Of a stretch of DNA of 64,000 nucleotides, positions 37,024-45,393 are shown one piece after another. The DNA comes from Neisseria weaveri (GTDB lineage: Bacteria; Pseudomonadota; Gammaproteobacteria; Burkholderiales; Neisseriaceae). The stretch is from the NCBI RefSeq assembly GCF_900638685.1, contig NZ_LR134533.1, positions 1,302,001 through 1,366,000 on the forward strand, given 5' to 3'. Under the pieces are notes generated by a model, which saw nothing but the letters and a program-made list of their open reading frames with translations, searched no databases and was not told the origin of the DNA. The stretch's first letter is position 1; the number at the start of each line of letters is the position of its first letter. A program made the translations under genes and the position numbers.

Positions 37024-37431
37024 ATGCGCATTGGTCAGTTGGCGCAGTTGGTAGGGGTCGAAACACAGACGATCCGCTTCTATGAACAGCAGGGCTTGTT
37101 GCCGCCGCCTGATCGGCAGGACAACGGTTACCGTGTCTATACCGAGAAGCATGGTGAGGGGCTGGCCTTCATCCGTCGCTGCAGAATCCTAGGCCTGTCA
37201 CTGGCTGAGATTCACGAACTACAGAGCTATCAGGATGACCCTCATCAGCCTTGTACCGCCGTCAACGCCTTGCTCGATGATCACATCTCTCATGTGCGGT
37301 CGCAGATAACCGCTCTGCAAGCGCTTGAGAAACAACTCGTTTCACTGAGAGCGAGTTGCAACGATGACCGGGAAGTTGAGGCGTGTGGGGTTCTTGCTGG
37401 AATTAGCGAAGGAAACATGCACCAGCAGTAG
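37024..37431 (+). CDS. MerR-family metal-responsive regulator (CadR/PbrR type)
   Basis: A 135-residue regulator. The N-terminal winged helix reads MRIGQLAQLVGVETQTIRFYEQQGLLPPP. After the dimerisation helix, cysteines occur in the order expected of the CadR/PbrR/ZntR group: one in HQPCTAVNALLDDHI, one in LRASCNDD and one in EACGVLAG. It would sense Cd, Pb or Zn and activate the divergent CDF-lspA-tnpA promoter. ATG 37024 is used because GGGGAGGAGG lies just before it; the frame also has an upstream TTG inside that site. Confidence 0.93.
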   Translation: MRIGQLAQLVGVETQTIRFYEQQGLLPPPDRQDNGYRVYTEKHGEGLAFIRRCRILGLSLAEIHELQSYQDDPHQPCTAVNALLDDHISHVRSQITALQALEKQLVSLRASCNDDREVEACGVLAGISEGNMHQQ

Positions 37432-37518
37432 GTGAAGCATCAACCAGATAATCCGATGAGATGCCGGTCTGTCTCACTCTCATGCAAAGGTAAGATCAAC
37501 CATTTAATCCGCTTACCC

Positions 37519-37526
37519 ATAAAAAT
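37519..37526. repeat. 8-bp target site duplication, right copy
   Basis: ATAAAAAT immediately outside the right inverted repeat of the element, identical to 34139-34146. Confidence 0.95.
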
Positions 37527-38166
37527 CTTTAGGCACTTCGATTTGCATAGGCTTGCCGTTACTGTCCCAATAACGGAAGTTTCCGTCATCAAAACATTCG
37601 CTGATACATTTTCCCCCGCCATTGCAAAATTTTGTTTGAATATATTGGCCATCAACAAATCGGTCTGCACCGTTTTTAGCGTTATCAGTACCTACTAACT
37701 TTGAGTCTTTACCCGAAAGTACATCATGTAAATGATTGGCTTTTTCTGCGGCAAACCCATGTCCGCGCACACCGTTCATCACCACATTATCAGCAATGTT
37801 TTCTGCGGAAGCCAGGTTTCCTGCTATTGTCCCTGGAATTTCTTGATTCTGAAGGTTTGGGTTCTGCAATTGTGTATATGCAAAAGGGCTTTTTTTGATG
37901 GTTTCATTCGCTAATTTTTCAGCTTGTTTTTTAATTTCTTCTTCTGTCCCTCCAATACCAAACTGTTCGGGGGTTCTTTCTACCATTTGGATAAAGGATT
38001 GTTTTACATCCAAGTAAAAGTCTTCAGGTACTTCGATTGGCATGGGCTTGATAACTTCATTGTCAGCCATGCTTGTTACTGTATTTTCCTGGGTTTCTTG
38101 ATTTCGGCCTTCTGGGCTTTGAAGTTCTTGTTGTTTACTGAAGGAAGAAAGGCTATTATTTTCCAC
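37519..38166 (-). pseudogene. 5' part of the IS-split glycine-rich protein gene
   Basis: The first 216 codons of the interrupted gene. It starts with GTG 38166 behind TAGGAG, a good ribosome site. A first module reads PIEVPEDFYLDVKQSFIQMVERTPEQFGIGGTEEEIKKQAEKLA. A middle region of unknown fold follows (GVRGHGFAAEKANHLHDVLSGKDSKLVG, FCNGGGKCISECFDDGNFRYWDSNGKP). A second module begins MQIEVPKDFY, at which point the insertion occurred. Reading continues three codons into the element and stops. Joining to 34138-32989 and allowing for the A8 slip gives a 599-codon original. It is divergent from an XRE regulator 137 bp away. The function is unknown. Confidence 0.82.
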
Positions 38167-38248
38167 ATTGACTCCTAATTTGCTGATTAAAAATTATTGT
38201 TGAAAAGTTAGGTAATTTTAGGTTAAAAGATTATCGACAAACCAGCTA

Positions 38249-38274
38249 TTTAAAGTTTAAAATTCAACTTTAAA
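38249..38274. promoter_or_regulatory. Palindromic operator between XRE gene and split gene
   Basis: TTTAAAGTT and AACTTTAAA are perfect 9-base arms with an 8-base spacer, 30 bases before the XRE start and 83 bases before the divergent GTG start. The position suits autoregulation and control of the neighbour. Confidence 0.55.
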
Positions 38275-38303
38275 ATCCAATTTCTAATCAAAAGGTTCAA
38301 TCA

Positions 38304-38684
38304 ATGGAAACCCACGAAAAAATCCGCTTGATGCGTGAGCTGCATAAGTGGTCGCAGGAAGATGTGGCGGAAAAATTGAAAATGTCGGCGGGCGGTTATG
38401 CCAAGATTGAGCGGGGCGAGACGCAATTGAGCATTCCGCGCTTGGAGCAGCTGGCGGCAATTTTTAATGTGGATATGTGGGATTTGATCCAATCAGGAAA
38501 AGGCGGGTTGGTGTTGCAGATCAATGAAGGAGATAGCGAAGGAGATATTTCGCTTTATGCTTCAAACGATACTGCCGCGAAAATCGAAATGTTGAAATTG
38601 GAACTCAAACACGCCCGTGAACTTTTATCTCAGAAAGACAAGGAAATCGAATTGTTGCGGAGATTCGCACAGCAGCAAGGGTAA
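38304..38684 (+). CDS. XRE-family transcriptional regulator
   Basis: A 126-residue protein. Residues about 5-60 are a Cro/C1-type helix-turn-helix (IRLMRELHKWSQEDVAEKLKMSAGGYAKIERGETQLSIPRLEQLAAIFNV). The C-terminal part, about 85-122, is a heptad-rich helix (AKIEMLKLELKHARELLSQKDKEIELLRRF), likely a coiled-coil dimerisation segment. ATG 38304 is preceded by AAAAGGTTC. It is divergent from the split glycine-rich gene and shares a short intergenic region with a palindrome. It is therefore the best candidate regulator of that gene. Confidence 0.88.
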   Translation: METHEKIRLMRELHKWSQEDVAEKLKMSAGGYAKIERGETQLSIPRLEQLAAIFNVDMWDLIQSGKGGLVLQINEGDSEGDISLYASNDTAAKIEMLKLELKHARELLSQKDKEIELLRRFAQQQG

Positions 38685-38700
38685 GAGAATGAGTAGACAG

Positions 38701-38729
38701 AGGCCGTCTGAAAAATTTTCAGACGGCCT
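38701..38729 (+). terminator. DUS hairpin terminator behind the XRE gene
   Basis: AGGCCGTCTGAAAA and TTTTCAGACGGCCT pair almost directly, 17 bases behind the stop codon. Confidence 0.88.
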
Positions 38730-38904
38730 CCATATTTAAGGCAACGATTTCAACAGTCCAGGTGTTTATAATGCAGCTGGAATTAAGTTTTAAAAACTGC
38801 ACTGTTATTTGAGACGAGTAAATTCAAAACTTGATATATCCCTAATAGTTTACTCATTAGCTGCCTGAAGTATTCAGTATTTTTATTAATTAAATAGAAT
38901 AAGC

Positions 38905-38959
38905 TATAATTCATTTGAGTATAGTAATTAAAGGCCGTCTGAAATTTTCAGACGGCCTA
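38905..38959 (+). promoter_or_regulatory. rsmD promoter followed by a DUS hairpin in the leader
   Basis: A consensus -10 TATAAT lies at 38905-38910; no good -35 is visible. An inverted DUS pair (38931-38959) then lies between the likely transcription start and the rsmD ATG at 38973, where it would form a strong hairpin in the mRNA leader. Confidence 0.55.
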
Positions 38960-38972
38960 TTTGTGGATAAAT

Positions 38973-39536
38973 ATGATAAAGCAAAACAGTAAACATACCA
39001 ATCAGGTCCGTATTATAGGTGGATCATGCAGAGGCAGAAAGTTGCTGTTTGTTTCTGCCGATGGTTTGCGCCCTACGCCGGATATGGTCAGGGAAAAGTT
39101 GTTTAATTGGTTAGGACAAGATTTAACGGGTAGTACGGTATTGGATTTGTTTGGCGGTAGTGGAGCGCTGGGCTTGGAAGCGGCTTCTCGTAATGCGTCT
39201 GAAATTGTATTGGTGGATAATCATAAGCAAACTGTCCAGTGTTTGAAAAAGAATGCAGAGTTATTGGGGCTGGAAAAGATAAAGGTTATTCATTCAGACG
39301 GCCTTCTCTTTTTAAAAGGCAATACGAAAAAATTTAATGTTATTTTCTTAGATCCGCCTTTTCAATGGCAAAACTGGAATCAGCTGTTTCTTGTGCTGAA
39401 GCCAAGTGTTGTCGATGGGACTTGGGTTTATGTGGAGGCGGGAACCATGCCTGAGTTTCCCGAGTGGTTGGAATGCATTAAAAAAGGGAAGTCCGGAAAG
39501 AGTAATTTTAGTCTTTTGAAAGTTGTAAGTGATTGA
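38973..39536 (+). CDS. rsmD: 16S rRNA (guanine-966-N2)-methyltransferase RsmD
   Basis: A 187-residue SAM-dependent methyltransferase of 16S rRNA. Family words are RIIGGSCRGRKLLFV, RPTPDMVREKLFNWL, the SAM motif VLDLFGGSGALGLEAASR and the catalytic DPPF in IFLDPPFQWQNW. ATG 38973 is used rather than the TTG four codons earlier. No strong ribosome site is seen, and a DUS hairpin ends 13 bases upstream. A DUS (CATTCAGACGGCCTTC) is embedded near 39292-39306. Codon use is AT-rich compared with the left half of the window. Confidence 0.92.
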   Translation: MIKQNSKHTNQVRIIGGSCRGRKLLFVSADGLRPTPDMVREKLFNWLGQDLTGSTVLDLFGGSGALGLEAASRNASEIVLVDNHKQTVQCLKKNAELLGLEKIKVIHSDGLLFLKGNTKKFNVIFLDPPFQWQNWNQLFLVLKPSVVDGTWVYVEAGTMPEFPEWLECIKKGKSGKSNFSLLKVVSD

Positions 39537-39596
39537 ATATTAGATTAAAGTGAAAATCATTTCTAATGTTTTGAAATAGATAGAAAAAAACAGTTG

Positions 39597-39901
<305 letters not shown>

Positions 39902-39955
39902 TTTCTGAATATTCATGTTGTTATAAATATTATTGCTTGTATCGAGAAAAAATAG

Positions 39956-39984
39956 TTGACATGATTGGGGATGCTCAATAAAAT
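39956..39984 (+). promoter_or_regulatory. Sigma-70 promoter of the tRNA-tuf operon
   Basis: TTGACA (39956-39961) and TAAAAT (39979-39984) are separated by exactly 17 bases. Transcription would begin a few bases before tRNA-Tyr at 39998. Confidence 0.85.
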
Positions 39985-39997
39985 TGCATTCTCTTTT

Positions 39998-40081
39998 GGA
40001 GGGATTCCCGAGCGGCCAAAGGGGGCAGACTGTAAATCTGTTGCGAAAGCTTCGAAGGTTCGAATCCTTCTCCCTCCACCA
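39998..40081 (+). tRNA. tRNA-Tyr (GTA)
   Basis: 84 bases with encoded CCA and a long variable arm, typical of tyrosine tRNA. The anticodon loop reads CTGTAAA, anticodon GTA. The acceptor arm GGAGGGA pairs with TCCCTCC. Confidence 0.97.
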
Positions 40082-40114
40082 AATATTCTTACTTGGAGCA
40101 AATTCAGTAAGTAT

Positions 40115-40188
40115 GCGGGTGTAGCTCAATGGTAGAGCAGAAGCCTTCCAAGCTTACGGTGAGGGTTCGATTCCCTTCACCCGCTCCA
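40115..40188 (+). tRNA. tRNA-Gly (TCC)
   Basis: 74 bases with encoded CCA. Acceptor GCGGGTG pairs with CACCCGC. The anticodon loop contains TTCCAA with anticodon TCC, and the T loop reads GGTTCGATTCC. Confidence 0.96.
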
Positions 40189-40193
40189 ATTAA

Positions 40194-40268
<75 letters not shown>

Positions 40269-40325
40269 TCAGTTTTAATTAACCCCGTACTTTTATATAT
40301 AAAGCTTAGGAATAGGAAGATTGCC

Positions 40326-41510
40326 ATGGCTAAAGAGAAATTCGAGCGGAGTAAGCCGCACGTAAACGTTGGCACCATCGGTCACGTTGACCATGGTAAA
40401 ACCACTTTGACTGCTGCATTGACGACCATTTTGGCTAAGAAATTTGGTGGTGCTGCAAAAGCCTACGACCAAATTGATAACGCTCCGGAAGAAAAAGCGC
40501 GCGGTATTACCATTAATACTTCTCACGTAGAATACGAAACCGAAACCCGTCACTATGCGCACGTAGACTGTCCGGGTCACGCCGACTACGTAAAAAACAT
40601 GATTACCGGTGCCGCTCAAATGGACGGTGCCATCTTGGTATGTTCTGCTGCTGACGGTCCTATGCCGCAAACCCGTGAGCACATCCTGTTGGCTCGTCAA
40701 GTAGGTGTACCCTACATCATCGTATTCATGAACAAATGCGATATGGTTGATGATGCAGAGCTGCTGGAATTGGTAGAAATGGAAATCCGTGATCTGCTGA
40801 GCAGCTACGATTTCCCTGGCGATGATTGTCCAATCGTGCAAGGTTCTGCATTGAAAGCTTTGGAAGGTGATGCCGCTTACGAAGAAAAAATCTTTGAATT
40901 AGCTGCTGCATTGGATAGCTATATTCCAACACCTGAGCGTGCTGTTGATAAACCATTCCTGTTGCCGATTGAAGATGTATTCTCAATTTCAGGTCGTGGT
41001 ACAGTAGTAACTGGTCGTGTAGAGCGCGGTATTATTCACGTAGGCGATGAAATTGAAATTGTAGGTTTGAAAGAAACCCAAAAAACTACTTGTACCGGCG
41101 TTGAAATGTTCCGTAAATTGCTGGATGAAGGTCAGGCTGGTGATAACGTAGGCGTATTGTTGCGTGGTACCAAACGTGAAGACGTTGAGCGTGGTCAAGT
41201 ATTGGCTAAGCCTGGTACTATTACTCCGCATACCAAATTCAAAGCAGAGGTTTATGTTTTGAGTAAGGAAGAAGGCGGTCGTCATACTCCGTTCTTCGCT
41301 AACTATCGTCCGCAATTCTATTTCCGTACTACAGACGTTACCGGTGCTGTGACTTTAGAAGAAGGTGTGGAAATGGTAATGCCTGGTGAGAACGTTGCGA
41401 TTACTGTTGAGCTGATTGCTCCGATTGCGATGGAAGAAGGCTTGCGTTTTGCGATTCGTGAAGGTGGCCGTACTGTAGGTGCTGGTGTTGTATCTTCAGT
41501 AATTGCTTAA
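40326..41510 (+). CDS. tuf: Elongation factor Tu, first copy
   Basis: The 394-residue GTPase that carries aminoacyl-tRNA to the ribosome. The G1 motif GHVDHGKT is at residues 19-26, the G3 motif DCPGHADYV and the G4 motif NKCD are present, and the three EF-Tu domains are complete. ATG 40326 follows AGGAATAGGAAG and lies 58 bases behind tRNA-Thr, so it is expressed with the tRNAs. A second copy is at 57286. The two proteins differ at 11 positions by my count. At DNA level they are nearly identical in some blocks and clearly divergent in others. Confidence 0.98.
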   Translation: MAKEKFERSKPHVNVGTIGHVDHGKTTLTAALTTILAKKFGGAAKAYDQIDNAPEEKARGITINTSHVEYETETRHYAHVDCPGHADYVKNMITGAAQMDGAILVCSAADGPMPQTREHILLARQVGVPYIIVFMNKCDMVDDAELLELVEMEIRDLLSSYDFPGDDCPIVQGSALKALEGDAAYEEKIFELAAALDSYIPTPERAVDKPFLLPIEDVFSISGRGTVVTGRVERGIIHVGDEIEIVGLKETQKTTCTGVEMFRKLLDEGQAGDNVGVLLRGTKREDVERGQVLAKPGTITPHTKFKAEVYVLSKEEGGRHTPFFANYRPQFYFRTTDVTGAVTLEEGVEMVMPGENVAITVELIAPIAMEEGLRFAIREGGRTVGAGVVSSVIA

Positions 41511-41517
41511 TTTTAGA

Positions 41518-41593
41518 GGCCAGTAGCTCAATTGGTAGAGTATCGGTCTCCAAAACCGAGGGTTGGGGGTTCGAGACCCTCCTGGCCTGCCAA
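41518..41593 (+). tRNA. tRNA-Trp (CCA)
   Basis: 76 bases with encoded CCA end. Acceptor AGGCCAG pairs with CTGGCCT. The anticodon loop CTCCAAA gives anticodon CCA. It lies seven bases behind tuf. Confidence 0.97.
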
Positions 41594-41602
41594 ATTAAAA
41601 AA

Positions 41603-41632
41603 TTAACCGGCCTAGTGCCGGTTAATTTTTTA
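41603..41632 (+). terminator. Rho-independent terminator after tRNA-Trp
   Basis: ATTAACCGGC and GCCGGTTAAT pair over a CTAGT loop and are followed by a T run. It separates the tRNA-tuf unit from secE. Confidence 0.9.
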
Positions 41633-41761
41633 TGCTTTATATGTGCTATATCATATCCATATGTAGTTTATGTTTGATTAATGTGTGGTACATATAAATA
41701 AAGTTTTTAATTCAGCAATAAACAGTAGTGAATGCTTATTGTTTATGTGGATGGATGAAGA

Positions 41762-42154
41762 ATGATAGAGCAACTGTCTCATGATTCTAAAAAATCTTCT
41801 CGATTTTTTGAAGTAGCTAAATTTTTGCTTGCTTGTGTTTTTGTTGTTTCGGGTATTTGGGGTTTTTATTATTTAGTAGATTCACCTAGTTATGTTAGAG
41901 TTTTATTGCCGTTTGCCGGGATATTGCTTGCATTGGTAATTGTTTTTTATTGGTGCGAGTCTGGCAAGAAGTTTCTTCGTTACATTAGAGATTCTTATAC
42001 AGAATTTAAAAAAGTTGTATGGTTGCCAAGAAATGATGCAATGCGTATGACAGGATTCGTCATTGTATTTGTAGCTATTTTGTCAGTATTCATTTATTTG
42101 GCGGATAGTGCGGTTTCATGGTTGTTTTTTGATATCTTGCTGAAAAGGGGATAA
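41762..42154 (+). CDS. secE: Preprotein translocase subunit SecE
   Basis: A 130-residue inner-membrane subunit of the SecYEG channel. It has three helices (about 18-37, 46-64, 97-122), as in E. coli, with the conserved SecE hinge [27 protein letters not shown] before the last helix. It is followed two bases later by nusG, the normal neighbour. Residues 1-12 are polar. Codon use is AT-rich. Confidence 0.94.
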   Translation: MIEQLSHDSKKSSRFFEVAKFLLACVFVVSGIWGFYYLVDSPSYVRVLLPFAGILLALVIVFYWCESGKKFLRYIRDSYTEFKKVVWLPRNDAMRMTGFVIVFVAILSVFIYLADSAVSWLFFDILLKRG

Positions 42155-42156
42155 TA

Positions 42157-42690
42157 ATGTCAAAAAGGTGGTATGTTGTACAGGCTTATTCCGGCTTTGA
42201 AAAAAATGTTCAAAAAACATTAAAAGAGCGGATCGCACGTGAGTCGATGGAAGATTATTTTGGTCAGATTTTAGTGCCAGTTGAAGAGGTTGTTGAAATT
42301 AAAAATGGCCGAAAAACTATTAGTGAACGTAAATTTTACCCTGGCTATGTGTTGGTAGAAATGGAAATGACCGATGACTCTTGGCATTTGGTTAAGAGTA
42401 CGCCTAGAGTGTCAGGGTTTATTGGCGGGACATCTAATCGGCCTATGCCTATTTCCCAGCGTGAAGTTGAAGGTATTTTGCAGCAAGTTAAAATGGGTGT
42501 AGAGAAGCCTAAACCTAAAATAGAATTTGAAATAGGGCAGCAGGTTCGTGTTAATGAAGGACCATTTGCAGATTTTAATGGTATTGTGGATGAAGTAAAT
42601 TACGAGCGCAATAAATTGCGTGTATCTGTTCAAATTTTCGGACGTGAAACACCTGTTGAGCTTGAATTTAATCAAGTGGAAAAAATTTAA
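42157..42690 (+). CDS. nusG: Transcription termination/antitermination protein NusG
   Basis: A 177-residue RNA polymerase-associated factor. The N-terminal NGN domain starts [17 protein letters not shown] and contains [10 protein letters not shown]. The C-terminal KOW domain reads [40 protein letters not shown]. Length is standard. It follows secE by two bases and precedes rplK by 134 bases, a gap that should hold the L11-L1 leader. Confidence 0.96.
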   Translation: MSKRWYVVQAYSGFEKNVQKTLKERIARESMEDYFGQILVPVEEVVEIKNGRKTISERKFYPGYVLVEMEMTDDSWHLVKSTPRVSGFIGGTSNRPMPISQREVEGILQQVKMGVEKPKPKIEFEIGQQVRVNEGPFADFNGIVDEVNYERNKLRVSVQIFGRETPVELEFNQVEKI

Positions 42691-42824
42691 ATAAATTTAT
42701 TTGACTTGTAAATAATATTAAATTATATGCTTTACTTGAAATTATTTTTGTAATCTGTATAATTTATCGTTTGTTTGGGGAGCGGAGAAATTCTGCGTTG
42801 TACCCGTTTTTTAGGAGCTTTAAA

Positions 42825-43256
42825 GTGGCAAAAAAAATTGTCGGCTATATTAAACTGCAGATTCCTGCAGGTAAGGCCAATCCATCCCCCCCTGTTGGTC
42901 CTGCTTTAGGTCAACGTGGTTTGAATATTATGGAGTTTTGTAAAGCATTTAATGCTGCAACTCAAGGTATGGAGCCCGGATTGCCAATTCCGGTTGTTAT
43001 TACAGCATTTGCGGATAAATCATTTACGTTTGTAATGAAAACGCCGCCAGCTTCTATTTTGCTGAAAAAAGCAGCTGGTTTGCAAAAAGGTAGTTCTAAT
43101 CCTTTAACTAATAAAGTAGGCAAGGTAACTCGTGCCCAATTAGAAGAGATTGCTACTACTAAACAGCCTGATTTAACGGCGGCTGACTTGGATGCTGCAG
43201 TTCGTACTATTGCTGGTTCTGCTCGCTCAATGGGCTTGGATGTGGAGGGTGTATAA
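42825..43256 (+). CDS. rplK: 50S ribosomal protein L11
   Basis: A 143-residue protein of the ribosomal stalk base that binds the GTPase-centre RNA. It starts with [31 protein letters not shown]. The start is GTG 42825, with TTAGGAGCTTTAAA before it; a longer frame to 42771 has no homology. Its stop codon overlaps the rplA start (TAATG), so the two are translationally coupled. The leader probably carries the L1 autoregulatory site. Confidence 0.96.
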   Translation: MAKKIVGYIKLQIPAGKANPSPPVGPALGQRGLNIMEFCKAFNAATQGMEPGLPIPVVITAFADKSFTFVMKTPPASILLKKAAGLQKGSSNPLTNKVGKVTRAQLEEIATTKQPDLTAADLDAAVRTIAGSARSMGLDVEGV

Positions 43257-43951
43257 TGGCTAAAGTTTCTAAACGTTTGAAAGCTTTGCGTGCATCTGTT
43301 GAAGCAAACAAGTTGTATTCAATTGATGAAGCGATTGCATTGGTAAAAAAATCTGCTACTGCAAAATTTGATGAGTCTGTAGACGTCTCTTTTAATTTAG
43401 GTGTTGATCCTCGTAAATCGGATCAAGTAATTCGCGGTTCAGTGGTATTGCCAAAGGGTACCGGTAAAACAACACGTGTTGCGGTTTTTACTCAAGGTGC
43501 TAATGCAGAAGCAGCTAAAGCTGCTGGTGCGGATATTGTTGGTTTTGAAGACTTGGCAGAGGAAGTTAAAAAAGGTAATTTAGATTTTGATGTTGTAATT
43601 GCTTCTCCTGATGCTATGCGTATTGTTGGTCAATTAGGTACTATTTTAGGGCCGCGCGGTTTAATGCCTAACCCTAAAGTAGGTACTGTTACTCCAAACG
43701 TTGCTGAAGCTGTTAAGAATGCTAAAGCAGGCCAAGTTCAATATCGTACAGATAAAGCAGGTATTGTTCATGCAACAATCGGTCGTGCTTCTTTTGCTGA
43801 AGCTGACTTAAAAGAAAACTTCAATGCATTGTTAGATGCTATTGTTAAGGCTAAGCCAGCAGCAGCAAAAGGTCAATATTTGAAGAAGGTTGCGGTTAGC
43901 AGTACTATGGGTCTAGGTGTTCGAGTAGATACTTCTAGCGTAAACAACTAA
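43256..43951 (+). CDS. rplA: 50S ribosomal protein L1
   Basis: A 231-residue protein of the L1 stalk, which also represses its own operon by binding the rplK leader in other bacteria. Conserved words are [28 protein letters not shown] and [19 protein letters not shown]. Length is normal. It overlaps rplK by one base. Confidence 0.97.
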   Translation: MAKVSKRLKALRASVEANKLYSIDEAIALVKKSATAKFDESVDVSFNLGVDPRKSDQVIRGSVVLPKGTGKTTRVAVFTQGANAEAAKAAGADIVGFEDLAEEVKKGNLDFDVVIASPDAMRIVGQLGTILGPRGLMPNPKVGTVTPNVAEAVKNAKAGQVQYRTDKAGIVHATIGRASFAEADLKENFNALLDAIVKAKPAAAKGQYLKKVAVSSTMGLGVRVDTSSVNN

Positions 43952-43974
43952 GACTAGTATTTCAAGCGGCCTAA

Positions 43975-44180
43975 ATTTAATAAATAGAGTCGTTTGTTAT
44001 GGGCTACTTAATTACAGGTAATTATTAAGTAGATGTCCAAGACCGTAGGGATCTTTTTAAGATTTAATTACAAAACCCTACGCAGACGGTAGTCCTTAAA
44101 ATTCATGTCAAGCAATTCTTGCTCTGTGTCTTTTAGGTTGCCGCGCTGGTGGAATATATGTTTATATATTCTAAATTTTA
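43975..44180 (+). ncRNA. L10 leader (rplJL autoregulatory region)
   Basis: The 246-base gap between rplA and rplJ contains GACCGTAGGG at 44041 onward pairing with CCCTACGCAGACGGT (44084 onward), plus further pairing around TACTTAATTA/TAATTATTAAGTA. This matches the layout of the proteobacterial L10 leader that binds L10(L12)4 and represses translation. Boundaries are approximate. Confidence 0.75.
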
Positions 44181-44197
44181 ACAGTGGGAGGTAGACC

Positions 44198-44698
44198 TTG
44201 AGTCTCAATATTGAAACCAAGAAAGTAGCCGTTGAAGAGATTGGTGCTGCGATTGCAAATGCTCAAACTTTGGTGGTTGCTGAATATCGCGGTATCAGTG
44301 TTGCCAGCATGACTGAACTTCGTGCTAATGCACGCAAAGAAGGTGTATATTTGCGTGTGTTAAAAAATACATTAGCACGTCGTGCAGTAGAAGGTACTTC
44401 ATTTGCCAAGTTGGCTGACCATATGGTAGGTCCTTTGGTTTATGCTGCATCTGAAGATCCTGTTGCTGCCGCAAAGGTACTGCATCAATTCGCAAAAAAA
44501 GATGACAAAATCGTCGTGAAAGCAGGTTCTTATAATGGTGATGTTTTAGATGTTTCAGCTGTTGCTGAATTGGCTTCTATTCCTAGCCGTGAAGAGCTGT
44601 TGTCTAAGTTGCTGTTTGTTATGCAAGCACCTGTTTCAGGTATGGCTCGCGCATTGGCTGCTTTGTCAGAGAAAAAAGCAGGCGAAGAGGCTGCGTAA
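44198..44698 (+). CDS. rplJ: 50S ribosomal protein L10
   Basis: A 166-residue protein that anchors L7/L12 dimers on the ribosome. It starts [15 protein letters not shown] and contains [37 protein letters not shown]. The start is TTG 44198 with GTGGGAGGTAG just upstream; no ATG precedes the conserved N-terminus. The rare start may be part of the translational control by the leader. Confidence 0.96.
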   Translation: MSLNIETKKVAVEEIGAAIANAQTLVVAEYRGISVASMTELRANARKEGVYLRVLKNTLARRAVEGTSFAKLADHMVGPLVYAASEDPVAAAKVLHQFAKKDDKIVVKAGSYNGDVLDVSAVAELASIPSREELLSKLLFVMQAPVSGMARALAALSEKKAGEEAA

Positions 44699-44758
44699 AT
44701 TCGATTTTGTTTTATTTAATAAATTTTTCTTACATACAATATTTGGAGTTTAAATAGC

Positions 44759-45127
44759 ATGGCTATTACTAAAGAAGACATTTTGGAAGCTGTTGGTTCT
44801 TTAACCGTTATGGAATTGAATGACTTGGTTAAAGCTTTTGAAGAGAAATTTGGCGTGTCTGCAGCAGCAGTTGCTGTAGCTGGTCCTGCAGCAGCAGCAG
44901 AAAGCGCTGCTGAGAAAACCGAGTTTGATGTGATTTTAGCATCTGCTGGTGATCAAAAAGTTGGTGTAATTAAAGTTGTTCGTGCTATTACTGGTTTAGG
45001 CTTAAAAGAAGCTAAAGACATGGTTGATGGCGCTCCTAAAACTCTTAAAGAAGGTGTTTCAAAAGCTGAAGCTGAAGATATCCAAAAACAATTGGAAGAA
45101 GCTGGCGCTAAAGTTGAGATCAAATAA
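44759..45127 (+). CDS. rplL: 50S ribosomal protein L7/L12
   Basis: A 122-residue stalk protein. The N-terminal dimerisation domain ([31 protein letters not shown]) is followed by an alanine-rich hinge and the factor-binding C-terminal domain ([56 protein letters not shown]). It lies 60 bases behind rplJ, and a terminator hairpin follows. Confidence 0.98.
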   Translation: MAITKEDILEAVGSLTVMELNDLVKAFEEKFGVSAAAVAVAGPAAAAESAAEKTEFDVILASAGDQKVGVIKVVRAITGLGLKEAKDMVDGAPKTLKEGVSKAEAEDIQKQLEEAGAKVEIK

Positions 45128-45144
45128 TTGGAAATTATTCCATC

Positions 45145-45178
45145 AAGGCTGGCAGTTTTCTGCCAGCCTTATTTTTCA
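45145..45178 (+). terminator. Terminator/attenuator between rplL and rpoB
   Basis: AAGGCTGGCAG and CTGCCAGCCTT pair over a short loop, followed by ATTTTT. In related operons a leaky terminator at this place sets the ratio of ribosomal proteins to RNA polymerase. About 215 AT-rich bases remain before rpoB. Confidence 0.88.
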
Positions 45179-45393
45179 TTTGAAAGTGAATAGGCAATAA
45201 TATTTACATTTATTTGCATTGTTTATTGAAAATAAATGTAAATATTGTTATTGAAAAATTAGTGGAAAGTGTATTTGGAGCTAATAATACACGTAATACT
45301 AATAGATTTTTTATGTTTATTTCTATTTTCTAATTATAAATATATTTTATTTACAATTACTGTATTTAGAGAGTTCCATTCTTAGGAGTTTCA

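Larger units (their letters stand above)
34147..37518. mobile_element. ISPpu12-like ISL3-family element with metal-resistance passengers
   Basis: The ends are 24-bp inverted repeats: GGGTATACGGATTTAATGGT at 34147 onward, and its partner, read on the minus strand from 37518, GGGTAAGCGGATTAAATGGT, then TGAT in both. They match at 21 of 24 positions and are flanked by the perfect duplication ATAAAAAT. The unit is 3,372 bp long. It carries tnpA, lspA, a CDF exporter and a divergent MerR-type regulator, the same gene set and (as I recall) the same length as ISPpu12 first described in Pseudomonas putida. The intact ends and duplication indicate a recent transposition. Base composition and codon use differ from the AT-rich gene it interrupts. 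Confidence 0.95.

Noticed and set aside
42771..42824. 18-codon N-terminal extension of L11
   Set aside because: It covers the leader and ribosome site; conserved L11 sequence begins at GTG 42825.
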